Assembly: GCA_036872755.1 (NCBI GenBank)
Contig: JAVHNS010000002.1
Location: 992,001-1,056,000, forward strand
Direction of reading: 5' to 3'
DNA length: 64,000 nt
Source of the DNA: Orbilia blumenaviensis
Lineage: Eukaryota > Ascomycota > Orbiliomycetes > Orbiliales > Orbiliaceae
Both the position numbers and the translations under genes were made by a program. Positions 10,601-20,369 of the stretch are shown here, piece after piece (the first letter of the stretch is position 1; each line of letters opens with the position of its first letter). The notes beneath the pieces were generated by a model. That model was not told where the DNA came from and did no database searches. It saw only the letters and a list, made by a program, of their open reading frames with translations.

Positions 10601-13600
10601 ACTTACTCACACAACTGTTAGAGACTTCGTTGAAGATAACGCAAAAAAGTACATGGAGGAATCGTCGAAGCTAGTCTCCTGCCACAAATGTTTGGAAGAA
10701 CTAGAAAAATCCTCAACTTTGAGATGCGCACCAAAATGGGGCCATCTGTTAATGGCTTTGAAAATCGGTACGGTTTGAATTCCCACCTATAGTAGCTCGA
10801 TCATCAATTGCTTAGGTCTTTTATATACTTTTTGAGCTAATTAAGTCGAGTGCTGGAAAAGTTCGCCACCTCAATTGCCCTGAATTCCAAGAGCGATACA
10901 TGAGCTGGGATCAGTATTGGAACGGCGGAGATGAGGTCTCACCCCTCGAAACGATTGAAACGGAACCAGGCCAGAACGACGAAGAAAAACCAGGCGACGA
11001 AGGGACTCAAAACATACAGGAACTGGAGGCTAACCCAACAGACCCCGGACCTGGGGAGGAAACAACAATTGTCGAGGGACAGGCGGAGATTGGAGGGGAT
11101 ATTCCTGAGCCAGAGGCTAAATGTTCACCAGAGCCAACACCCATCATTAACACAGAGACGACTGGCTCAGAGTCAGGCGATGCACTGACAGTAACAAACG
11201 GGAATGTCCAAGATACTAATGATCAAAATAATCATAATGAAGAAGATGCCCACGCTGAAGCCATTGTATCATGGGCTCCTTCAGAAGCTGACAGCGACTA
11301 CCAAGCTCCAGGTGCGGGTTATATAGCGCCAGAAATGACAGAAGACACATCGAGAAAGCTTCGCTACGAAATCCAACATTGGATAGGCCATGTAGCGCAG
11401 GCCGAGAAACTCTGGACAAAGGAAGAAAAACAAAAGAGTAAGGAGTGGCAAGAACTAATTGCAGAGTTGAAAAAACTTGCTCTTGACAAAAGGGTTTTTC
11501 ATTTTATCCAAAGGCATGTTTTTTCAACAAATTGGGATCCTTGGACGAAAACAACAGGATACGGGAATCCTTTGTGTGTGTTCTCTTGGAATGAGGCGCC
11601 GTCGGTTGTAGAAGAGCTACTAAAAGACGCCGACAAGGATGAAATTAACTACACATTCCCTGGGGGAAATATGGAGTACCGATCTGCTCTCCAGTTCGCC
11701 ATCGAAGGAACCTCTCCTGAGATAGTGAAGATGCTTATCGATGCAGGAGCTGACTTGAACTGGAAAAACCATACTGGCAAAACGACAATCGATTTTGCCT
11801 GTAGCCCAGAAATATTATATTTCGACAATTTGAAGATATTCCTGGAAAGCGGTGGAGATGCTATTCAGGCCCATATGGAAGGTGAAAGAAGAACGGCATT
11901 CCATAATGCAGTCTATAGAGGTCTCCTGGATGTTGCAAAACTTTTACTCAAGCATGGTGCGCGAATTAATGCACGGGATCCATGGGGCGAAACGCCACTA
12001 CATTGGGCATTATATGCGCCAATTGAGACACGGAAGGAGATCGTCACTTTACTTATAGAAAATGGAGCTGACCTAAATATGCAAGATAACCAAGGTCAGG
12101 CTCCTCTATATGAAGCTGCTTCAATGGGGCATCTGGAGATGCTAGAATTGTTAGTAAAACATGGAGCGGACGTGAATACCGCCGTGCAGTACGACAAATT
12201 CATGAAATGGAACTTACTTCATGCAGCAGTAGGTCGTGAAAGGGAAGGCGACGACCCTAGTATTAACGGAGTTCGTATTACCCTAATCCATCGAGGGATA
12301 CAGCACTCGGGGTCGCTTTGCGTAAACTAATATCTTTCCACTAGCTGGGTGCCTGTTTGTTTTTAATCGAAAATGGAGTTGATCTAATGCACCAGGACTT
12401 TAATGGCGAAACACCTCTCCAGCTCGCAGTACGCCAAGGATACACTAATTTCGTCAGAAACCTGCTCCCGAAATATATTGAAAAGGACCCTAGCCGGGCC
12501 TTCTTACGCTTACGAGACCACAAAGAGCGAACAATTCTCCATAGGGCGGCGGCTGGGAGGGACTTGGAAATGGTCGAGCAATTACTAGATTCTTGCAACA
12601 ATCCTGCTGAATTACTTGGACTGAAAGAGCGAAGTGGTTCTACTCCTATATTCCCAGCCGCATATAGAGGGAATTCCGAGATTGGTAAGTATCTGATTTC
12701 TTCATATGTGTGCCAACGCTAGGTCAAGGTCTCTAACTAAGTATAACCGGGCTATAGTTCAATATTTGATCCATAAGGGCGCTGATATTACTCTAACCAA
12801 TAAACATGGGAGCCGATTGATGTCCAGAGCTATTGATGGGCTATGGCAACTCGAGGGTGCTTGTCCAACTGAGAGCAGAGGCCGAGACAGAACCATCGCA
12901 GCATTGATAAAAGCCGACCCCGAAAGATATAAGACTGACTACTCAATCGTTATACTTATGCTCCTCTTAAAATCGGAGATCATTTTCAATGCCCTGCTAG
13001 ATGTGGGACTTGATTTCTCCTTATTGGACGAATTTAACTGGTCATGGGTCATGCATGCACTGGCGTATGGATTTGGCCGTGAACTTTTACACTCGAAAGG
13101 GATTACTCTACCTGAGGTACCTACCTCCATACCATTGCCTGGTGAGGAATGGCGTGGTGGACTGCCTTCCAGATTTGTGGTATCAACTTCCGTCCCCCCT
13201 GAAGCGTATAGATTAGACGAAATGGGAACTACACTAGAAACGCTTGACAGAACATCGCGTTCTTTTGCAACTGACAAGCCAATCCCATTCGGAAAATTTC
13301 AATACTACTATGAAGCTGAGATCTTCCCAGTTATGGAAGAGTATGTCTGGTCTTCTAACTTAATGACTACATGCGTTAAAGATTAATCAATGAGGGAAGG
13401 AAGCTAACAGTTCCAATTTAGTGACTCACCGATCTCCGCAGATATATACTTTGGGTTTGTGCAAGATAATCCTAACCTGGGGGTAATTTAATCGTGCCAT
13501 TCATAGTCCAATCGCCCGTATGTGAGTACTAAAGCAGCTCTTCTGTAGTCTGGCCAAATTGGGTGGGAATATTCAAAATATTCTAGGTCCAGCCTGGTAA

Positions 13601-14317
13601 GCCCCTTGCTTACTTCAGTATGGTGACTTTAAGCTGGAGCTGATATATACTATAGAGCCAAGAACACCTCCACGGTGAAGCGTATCAGAAGACGGGCCTG
13701 CATGGCCATGCTTGGGGCTGGAATTGTAAGATATATCTGGGGCCGTAATAGCATTAATAATATGGTGATACTATATGAGTTTCCTGAGCACTGAATACTA
13801 ATCGTTTAAATTTGGAGTAGTGACCGATGGTCGGGCATATCATAGATATGGGAGAGGCGATAATTCAGTTTTTAACCTGCCGTTCAGTCTTGGTTGTGAT
13901 AGCCCTACCTCATACACAATCGGATGCGGCTTCGATTCTGAAGGTAAAAGAATTTGGTTCACAAGAGATGGGGAATTTCTTGGAATTGGCTTCCTGGATG
14001 TTGCTGGAAGATTATGGCCCACTGTCGGGTTCACTGCCCCGTCGGCGAAGGTAGAATTCAACCTTGGTGCTGATACTTCAAGAAAACCCTTTAAATACGA
14101 CTACAGGAATCGTTTCGCCAGTGACGTAGCCCGCTGGGTGAAAGCTAATGACCGGGCTTCAGCGATTCGTGGCGGTGGTGCTTGGGGGGAGACTGAGTGG
14201 GTTGATTATCTTAGAAAGCACGACCCAGATTTCAAGGAAGGTATGCTAGGTGTACATCGCTTGTGCACCATGCAGGATGTCTGGAAACTGACTTCAAAAG
14301 AAGATACAAACGCATGA
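7604..14317 (+). CDS. NLR/STAND receptor: Goodbye-like N terminus, NACHT, ankyrin repeats, SPRY
   Basis: Predicted cytosolic NOD-like receptor; fungal relatives act in self/non-self recognition and heterokaryon incompatibility. Thirteen exons (7604-7962, 8186-8247, 8306-8334, 8465-8710, 8775-9618, 9688-10772, 10816-12270, 12345-12684, 12758-13340, 13422-13482, 13549-13596, 13656-13725, 13821-14317) total 1,892 codons plus stop. Residues 1-290 resemble the fungal STAND N-terminal (Goodbye-type) domain: STWEKAKAVF, then FVAIGDVVFEHSPDTSAV joined to VWSAVRLILE. NACHT follows: P-loop GNAGFGKSVL near 382, Walker B IIIDALDECDD formed across intron 5 near 512, and RVIVTSRQEP near 535. An acidic Asp/Ser-rich linker precedes roughly eight ankyrin-type units between about 1150 and 1530. 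Residues 1668-1830 form a SPRY-like domain (HAWGWN, TIGCGFD, RIWFTRDGEFLG, LWPTVGF). The 43-nt intron 10773-10815 is the least certain junction. Confidence 0.85.
10272..10310 (+). repeat. GACTCC hexanucleotide repeat coding Asp-Ser
   Basis: About six units of a GACTCC-type hexamer, slightly degenerate at both ends, lie in frame in NLR exon 6 and encode alternating Asp-Ser between the NACHT and ankyrin regions. Such tracts can change length by slippage without breaking the frame. Confidence 0.85.
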
Positions 14318-14819
14318 TCATGCGAGTGCCGTGCATAAAGCTTTACTTCGGATGAATATCGCAGCTTTTACTTGGCACCAAGAGAAAATCTATAAAAACA
14401 TGTCATGGAAGTAAATATATGTATATAGCGTATATAATCTCTCAAACTAACGTGGAAACCTTATTCAGAAATTCACCACTCGAACTCGAGACTCTAAGCT
14501 TTTCATCGAGAAAACTTCAGGCTTTGCCACGAGTTTATTATAGCGCAAATTGAGCATTTTCTGATATGGGAGACCATAACAGCCGACAGACTTCACATAA
14601 AGCTTCCCGTTTCAAGGAGACTTTATGACTATAGTCTTTCTGCTGGTGCACAAAACGTGGACTAGTTATGGTTTGGTACTGCAATATTTCGTAGACACAT
14701 ATAATATATTGAACTACTGGGATAACACCCTCTCCTTACTGGTTCCCTATACGGCCTCCACGAATTCGAAGTTTCAAAAATATCGATTCCGGAATACCTT
14801 TGTGGACCTGGAATGTACA
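14318..14819. other. Intergenic region downstream of the NLR gene
   Basis: The NLR 3' flank and the promoter of the next same-strand gene share this 502 bp. An in-frame ATG at 14625 would extend the downstream protein by 65 residues, but that would bury its signal peptide. No other feature is seen. Confidence 0.4.
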
Positions 14820-16181
14820 ATGAGGACCTTAAATCTAAGCTCTAACGCTATAGGGCTATTCCTAGCTGCCAGCATCTCGAATGCGGCTACGATTCCACAC
14901 CCTAGATTGATTCGTCGAGAGGTTGAGGCATTCCAAGGCACGACATCACAGAGCTATGAATTTCAGATATCAGATAAAATACAACAGTTATCGAAAAGAT
15001 CCCCTGCCCCTCCACCATATCCTCTAGGGGGTAGTAACGAGAACAGTTTTGATGACCTTGACCCTCGTGGGAATAGAAGAGCGGATAATCAAGACGACGT
15101 TGACGAAGGAAGCAATGGGCCATGGAACATGTTCGGAAACATGTCACCTGGTGCTCTGGACACGTTGCGGACAGATGCAAACTTAGTCCAAAACCCGCCA
15201 CCTCAGAATATGGGTATGGGTCTTGGCCTCATGGTCCCCCGTCCAGTCGTTAACGCTGTCGGTGGTAATGCGCCCCAGCTTGGCCCTCAGAACAACGATA
15301 GTGGCACTGAAGTCGAAGAGGAAGAGGAAGATGTCACCGAAAATGAGGAAGAAGAAAAAGAAGTCACCGAAATCGAGGAAGAAGAGACAGCAAATACTGA
15401 GTTCGAGGAGGAAGAAAAGGAAAACACTGAAATTGAAGAGGAAGAAAAAGAAGGTACTGAGAATAACGAAGAGGATGCTTTAGAAAGTTCCCAAGGTTCC
15501 CGTCAGTCTCAGATTGCAAGTGGGCAAGCAATCTTTATCACACAGCCTCAAGATTACTTGCTTCCAGAATTTCAATCCCCTCTTATAGAGCTAAATCGCA
15601 ACCCTTCACTGCTGAGGTCACCATCCGTAAATAGCGGCGGCGGCGGAATTGCAGCTTCAAGTAATGGCGGGCGTAGTCGAAGTTCTCCAACCCGTGTCGG
15701 TCTAAGAAATTCGGGGCTATTCGGAAATTTCGACCCATCAACGCTTCGGGACGACAGTGGAAATAGACAATATGGAAGGAACAGAAACAGAAGGCAAAGC
15801 TTCTCATCTCCAACCAGCGACCTCCTAGACTTCGGTGGAAACTCACTTATGAGCCGTCTAAATAGTGGAGAAGGTCCACTCATGCGTCCGGTTACCCTTA
15901 ACTTCGGCCACGACAACCCGTACCCTATGAATTCAAATCAACAAACGAATCAGGGAACTACTAATAATCAAGGATTTATTGCTGACGATTTGTTCAGCCA
16001 GGTTTCTGATGATAATTTCCCACCCCCTCGTAGTCTTGTAAACCAACCTCAACGGAATGACCAACCAGCTCCAGGCACAACACTAGTGGATATAACCGGG
16101 GGGTTGGGGGGCCCGCCCGTTTATCGGGAAGAGGCTAAGGAAGGGAGTGATTCAGGTAACCTTGATAGTGGGAGCGCTTAA
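14820..16181 (+). CDS. Secreted acidic low-complexity protein with 10-residue tandem repeats
   Basis: Unrecognised family; no function is claimed. The ATG at 14820 is chosen because the first 24 residues form a good signal peptide (NAIGLFLAASISNA, likely cleavage before ATIPHP). The ORF is uninterrupted, 453 residues. After the signal come RR (near 34) and KR (LSKR-SPAPPP near 62), both resembling kexin sites. Residues about 162-221 are six 10-residue units of the form xTExEEEExx, giving a strongly acidic block. The rest is Asn/Gln/Ser/Pro-rich and looks disordered, with few cysteines and no membrane segment or GPI signal; it ends in DSGSA. It lies 502 bp downstream of the NLR gene on the same strand, so a pathogen-style effector, a wall protein or a partner of the NLR are all possible, none shown. 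Confidence 0.7.
   Translation: MRTLNLSSNAIGLFLAASISNAATIPHPRLIRREVEAFQGTTSQSYEFQISDKIQQLSKRSPAPPPYPLGGSNENSFDDLDPRGNRRADNQDDVDEGSNGPWNMFGNMSPGALDTLRTDANLVQNPPPQNMGMGLGLMVPRPVVNAVGGNAPQLGPQNNDSGTEVEEEEEDVTENEEEEKEVTEIEEEETANTEFEEEEKENTEIEEEEKEGTENNEEDALESSQGSRQSQIASGQAIFITQPQDYLLPEFQSPLIELNRNPSLLRSPSVNSGGGGIAASSNGGRSRSSPTRVGLRNSGLFGNFDPSTLRDDSGNRQYGRNRNRRQSFSSPTSDLLDFGGNSLMSRLNSGEGPLMRPVTLNFGHDNPYPMNSNQQTNQGTTNNQGFIADDLFSQVSDDNFPPPRSLVNQPQRNDQPAPGTTLVDITGGLGGPPVYREEAKEGSDSGNLDSGSA
15302..15481 (+). repeat. 30-bp coding tandem repeat, six units
   Basis: Six consecutive degenerate 30-bp units encode GTEVEEEEED, VTENEEEEKE, VTEIEEEETA, NTEFEEEEKE, NTEIEEEEKE and GTENNEEDAL. The period is exact at protein level, while third positions vary. 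Confidence 0.85.
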
Positions 16182-16329
16182 TTCAAATCTGAAAGTCGAA
16201 AGTTCTATAATTTTATGTACGAAGAAAGAATTAAAAAGTGAAGATGCATCCTTATTACCACTACCAACCTCTACATACAAGCCATATAAGTTTATATCAC
16301 ATATATAGTGTGCATTATGCTGAACAAAT

Positions 16330-17697
16330 TTAGATATAGTAGCCAAAAGCCCTGCGCGCATCCTCGCTGAGGCTTCCATGACCCTGGTATCCTTTCAAAA
16401 GCGTCTCGTTGACTTTGCCTTGAGAATCTGAGGGCTGGCGTCCTGCAAGGCCATCCAACAGCTGCTGCTTGATATATGTTTTTGTCATTTCTGTTGTTGG
16501 AACTGCTGCAATAAAAGCAACGGATGCATTTTGCGCCCCTCCGTGTTCGGGATCCACAGCATGGCAAAGCTATTCATTTTCGCCGTTAGCAAGCTCTGGC
16601 TACGCAAATATGATATTAAACGATTTAGATCTTACATCACTGTGCCACCATACTGTATCGCCTGCTTGGATATCTGGCACATGCATCATGCACTCCTCGA
16701 GTCTTAGGTGTGGATGAGAGGAACGACTTAGGTATTGGCTTTCTTCCTTTTCTGTGCCTGGAAAGCAGCAGCCACTCTCGTTGAAAGTCCATTTAGTCGC
16801 ATCCATTATGTCTGCTTCGTCTTTCGGCGGATTAAAAAATGGACGAAGCAGCAGGTATGCTATTGTTGTCGCAACGTTAGGATATAGTAGAATAGAAGCC
16901 TCTCTCGCTTTTGAAGGCGTCAGAGCAGTCCATCCCTGAAATGCTCTAAATACGCTGGAATGAGATGGTGCCTTAAACAGGTCTTGAACAGCATCCTTGC
17001 GGACTTCTAGGTCCCAAGCATCATGGTTTTCAGGATGGCCGCAAAATATCGACTGATAAACTTTACGATAGGTTGGCGCTGCCCAGCGGCTGAGACTTCC
17101 TGCATCTATATGAGGACCTAAACCGAGGAATACTTGTTTTGGAGGCCTATCCCGCACACCGTCATAATAAATAAGAGGATCTGAAGATGTCTCGCCAGAC
17201 TTATCGTGCCATAGCCCGTTTAGTAGCTTTTGGAGTCTAAGGTGGTTTGGGTGGGACCTGATTGCATTTTGAGCCGGTGAATCGTAAATCTCATACATGG
17301 ATGGCGTCTCTGCCGGCCATGCCTTAATTCTGTCTCGGTTATCTGAGATATATTGATGCATTTCGGTATAGAGCATATCTGCTTCTTTTCGAGGGATGAC
17401 CCCACGGACTATCGCACAGCCAGTCCGTTTAATCCATTCCTGTTCATCCGATGAAAACCCGTTTTCTACAATATATTCCGCAGAACAGATCGGTATTATC
17501 TCGTTCCCAAGCCTGATAATTTCATCGGTGACGGACGATAGATCTTGACAAACTCGGATCCAAGCTTTCTGCAAATTTTCCGGTCCGAACTCCTCAATTA
17601 TGGCTTTCTTGGCATTGATAAAGTCCTGATCTTGGCAGGTGCTATTGTCGGTATTATACTCTGGCCATGCCGGCCACTCGTGGATTCGCCCTGGCAT
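16330..17697 (-). CDS. DUF1479 (YbiU/Gig2-like) family protein
   Basis: Member of the DUF1479 family, found in bacteria (E. coli YbiU) and fungi and structurally related to Fe(II)/2-oxoglutarate oxygenases; substrate unknown. Two exons, 16636-17697 and 16330-16569 (intron 16570-16635), give 433 residues, the normal family length. Visible features: GCAIVRGVIPRKEA near residue 93, a possible iron-site HxD in LGLGPHIDAGSLSRW near 196, GWTALTPSKAREA, WTFNESGCCFPGTEKE, GDTVWWHSD joined across the intron to LCHAVDPEHGG (distal His near 357), and an ALA/P-rich finish with GLAGRQPSD. The intron was placed because only that junction restores the HSD-LCHAVD motif. It is divergent from the MFS transporter across 0.9 kb, suggesting joint regulation. 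Fungal relatives have been linked to N-acetylglucosamine-induced genes in Candida; I give that link with caution. Confidence 0.85.
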
Positions 17698-18591
17698 TGT
17701 AAGTTTAAACGTTTGATTGAATCTGTATCAAAGGATATTCTATGGATAGATGCAAGACGTTTAAATATATGTACTAAAAGTACTACACCGCGAGGGGCGA
17801 TCGATGAAAGATGAATTTATAAAAAGGGGGTTTTTGGGGGAAATTTTAAGAATATATAATATTAGATTGGCAAAAGAAGAAGCCAAAGATCAAAGGTGTG
17901 GGCTAACTTTAACCTCAGAGAAGCTTATATACCAAATCTATCACAGTCGGTATCAGGAATCGATTGCCTCATTGCAAATATCTAAGTTGCCCGATTTGTT
18001 GCAATTCTAAAAAGGGAAAGCGCTAAGCTCCGACTGGCCTTTCGCGACAAGGACGTTTTTCCACCTTCATCTTCCGCAATACAATTACCTATTTGAGTAG
18101 ACAGTTTTTTTCCTTTTGTGGATCGAGGTGCGAAGCTTAGCGTCGGAGGTCCCTGCTGTTAAGCTTCAGCCAGATACTCGCTTTTGCCTGTTATGACGGC
18201 CTCGGCCCGTTGCGACTCTTACGGAAAGTTCTAGCTGAATTTCTCTATTGGACTAAATCATATTAGGATAATCATCCGGATTATATTCCTATAGATAGAT
18301 AAATGAACAAGTACTCTAATCCTATAAGATCATCGCAGTAAACCTTATCTTTAACGGGGATGGTGATAGCGTAATTGCGAATGGCTATATTTGAGTAAGT
18401 TGAGTATTTAGGGGTGGCCTTTGGGGGTCCCCAATGTAACCTCTGTAGTTGTCACGCCTGGGCAGGCATTCTACAACTGTTATAAAAGTTAGGCCAGGGA
18501 AAGTACATTGCAAGGGAGAATTGTTCCCCTGGCATGTATCTTATTCTTCTTCGTAGTTTCCATACGGCTTCATCTTTGATTTTTGACAAAA
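17698..18591. promoter_or_regulatory. Shared divergent promoter region, DUF1479 gene and MFS gene
   Basis: This 894-bp region separates two divergently transcribed genes. A short ORF at 17804-18010 has no recognisable features. Around 18440-18475 there is a nested short inverted repeat (CCTG-gg-CAGG with partly complementary flanks), which could be an operator-like site; that is weak. Confidence 0.4.
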
Positions 18592-20369
18592 ATGGCTGGC
18601 TGCGGGTTCGAGAGGCGGTATGTGTCGAAGCTGGTTCCGTCGAATCCAACGGTTCTTAAAGTGTTACTTATTGCCGTTGCAGTCGTAAACTCTGCTGTAA
18701 GTCTACATCCGTATATATCTAAAAACTTAGAAATTTCGAGGCGGCCTAACGGGAACCTATATAAATCGATAGACCTTGGGGTACGATTCGAGTGTTATGA
18801 ACGGCCTCTCTATCCTTCCCTCGTACACGAGTTACTTCAACCTAACTGACGCAACAACCGGCCTTAACAATGCCGCGGTATGGATGGGGTCCATATTGGG
18901 CTTGGCCCTCGTCCAGCCAATTCCAGATAAATACGGCCGTAAAAGGGCTATTTTAATTGCCACTTTCATCACAGTCCTTGGAGTTTCCCTACAGGCCGCC
19001 GCACAGAATATCGCAATGTTTGTAGTTGGCCGTATTATAATTGGCTTGGGTACAGTTCTAAGTATTGTCTCAGCCCCACCTCTACTTGCAGAATTACTGC
19101 CACCCCGTAGCCGAAGTTACGTTCTTGGTATCTTCTTTTCGTGCTTTTATGTTGGGGGTCTTTTTTCTGCTATTATAAACTATGGAAGCCAGAATATTCA
19201 ATCAACGTGGGCTTGGAGATTACCGTCACTTCTTCAATTCATCCCTAGTTTGATAGCTATCAGCCTTCTTCCCTTTATTCCTGAGTCCCCACGTTGGTTA
19301 ATTGCCAACGGTCATGAAGAGCATGCGATAGAAGTTTTGACCGTTATCAAAGGTGCAAAGTTGCTTGATCCACTTGTTCATGCAGCAGCGGAAATGGAGG
19401 ATATAAAATCTGCAATTGCCAAAGAAGCGGCCCTGTACCCAAGGAGTCCCTGGAAAGAGTTATTTTCAACCGCTGCAAATAAAAAGAGGATTCTGCTCCT
19501 AATTACCTTTGGCGTGATGACAGAAACCGTCGGAAACTTTATTGTTTCGTAAGGGACCCATTGTTTGAGAAAGTGTAGTCCAAGATTATATGCTAATATG
19601 AATTTAGATATTATCTTACGAGGATCTTATCTCAGGCCGGAATAACAGATACTTATCGACAGACTCAAATCAACGTCATTATTCAATGTTGGTCATTCGT
19701 TGTGGCGATAGCAGGCAGTTTCTTGCTGGATGTAATCGGTCGCCGACTCCAGACGTTAATGGGTATGGGTGGGATGACACTCAGTCTTTACACTCTAGGT
19801 GCTTTGATCAAAAGTATGTCTTATCACAATACCGACCCGCATATCCAGATACAATACTAATGTTATAACGGTTGTGATAGTGTATGGTAACAGCACAGAA
19901 ACCTCGAAAAATTATGGGATCCTAGCTGTCATATTCTTATTCCAAGGTTTCTATGCCTTTTCAATCACCCCGATGACAAGCTTATACCCAACGGAAATCT
20001 GTCAGTATAAGCTCAGAGCTGCTGGCCTTGCAGTATACAAAAGCGTGGATGTATCTCTCGGGTATGCTATACATATACTCGTACCTTAATTTCGTTTTTG
20101 GAGGTTCCCTAACTTACTCGCGGACTTTTAGGTTGACAATGTCTTTTACCATGGCCTTCGCTATGTCTAACCTGGGCTGGAAGTTTTACTTTATCAACGC
20201 ATCATGGAATCTCCTCCTAACAGGCATGGTGTTCTGCTTTTTCGTGGAAACGAAAGGCTTACAGCTTGAGGAAATTGCTATTAAATTTGGGGACAACTGT
20301 GTCACTGAAGGCTACGAGGCCCCGGCAAAGGAGGTGGTAGAGAAGCCAGTTAAGGGCCAGCTTGAATAA
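18592..20369 (+). CDS. MFS sugar-porter family transporter
   Basis: Plasma-membrane major facilitator of the sugar-porter type. Five exons (18592-18696, 18773-19548, 19608-19813, 19881-20061, 20132-20369) give 501 residues. Family motifs in order: LGYDSSVMNG in the first loop/TM region, PDKYGRKRA after TM2, GRIIIGLG, PPRSRS between TM4 and TM5, the PESPRWLIANG motif after TM6, VIGRRLQTLMG after TM8, PTEICQYKLRAAG in the late part and VETKGLQLEEIAIKFG at the end. Exon junctions 1, 2 and 5 fall inside conserved motifs and restore them exactly, which supports the model. The substrate cannot be told from sequence alone; fungal relatives carry hexoses, lactose or quinate. The divergent DUF1479 gene is a plausible co-regulated partner. 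Confidence 0.92.

Noticed and set aside
13483..13506. A 24-nt intron in the SPRY-coding part of the NLR
   Set aside because: Too short to splice; the acceptor at 13548 gives a 66-nt intron and keeps all later phases.
14625..14819. 65-residue N-terminal extension of the secreted repeat protein
   Set aside because: It would place the clear signal peptide internally; the ATG at 14820 gives a normal secretory start.
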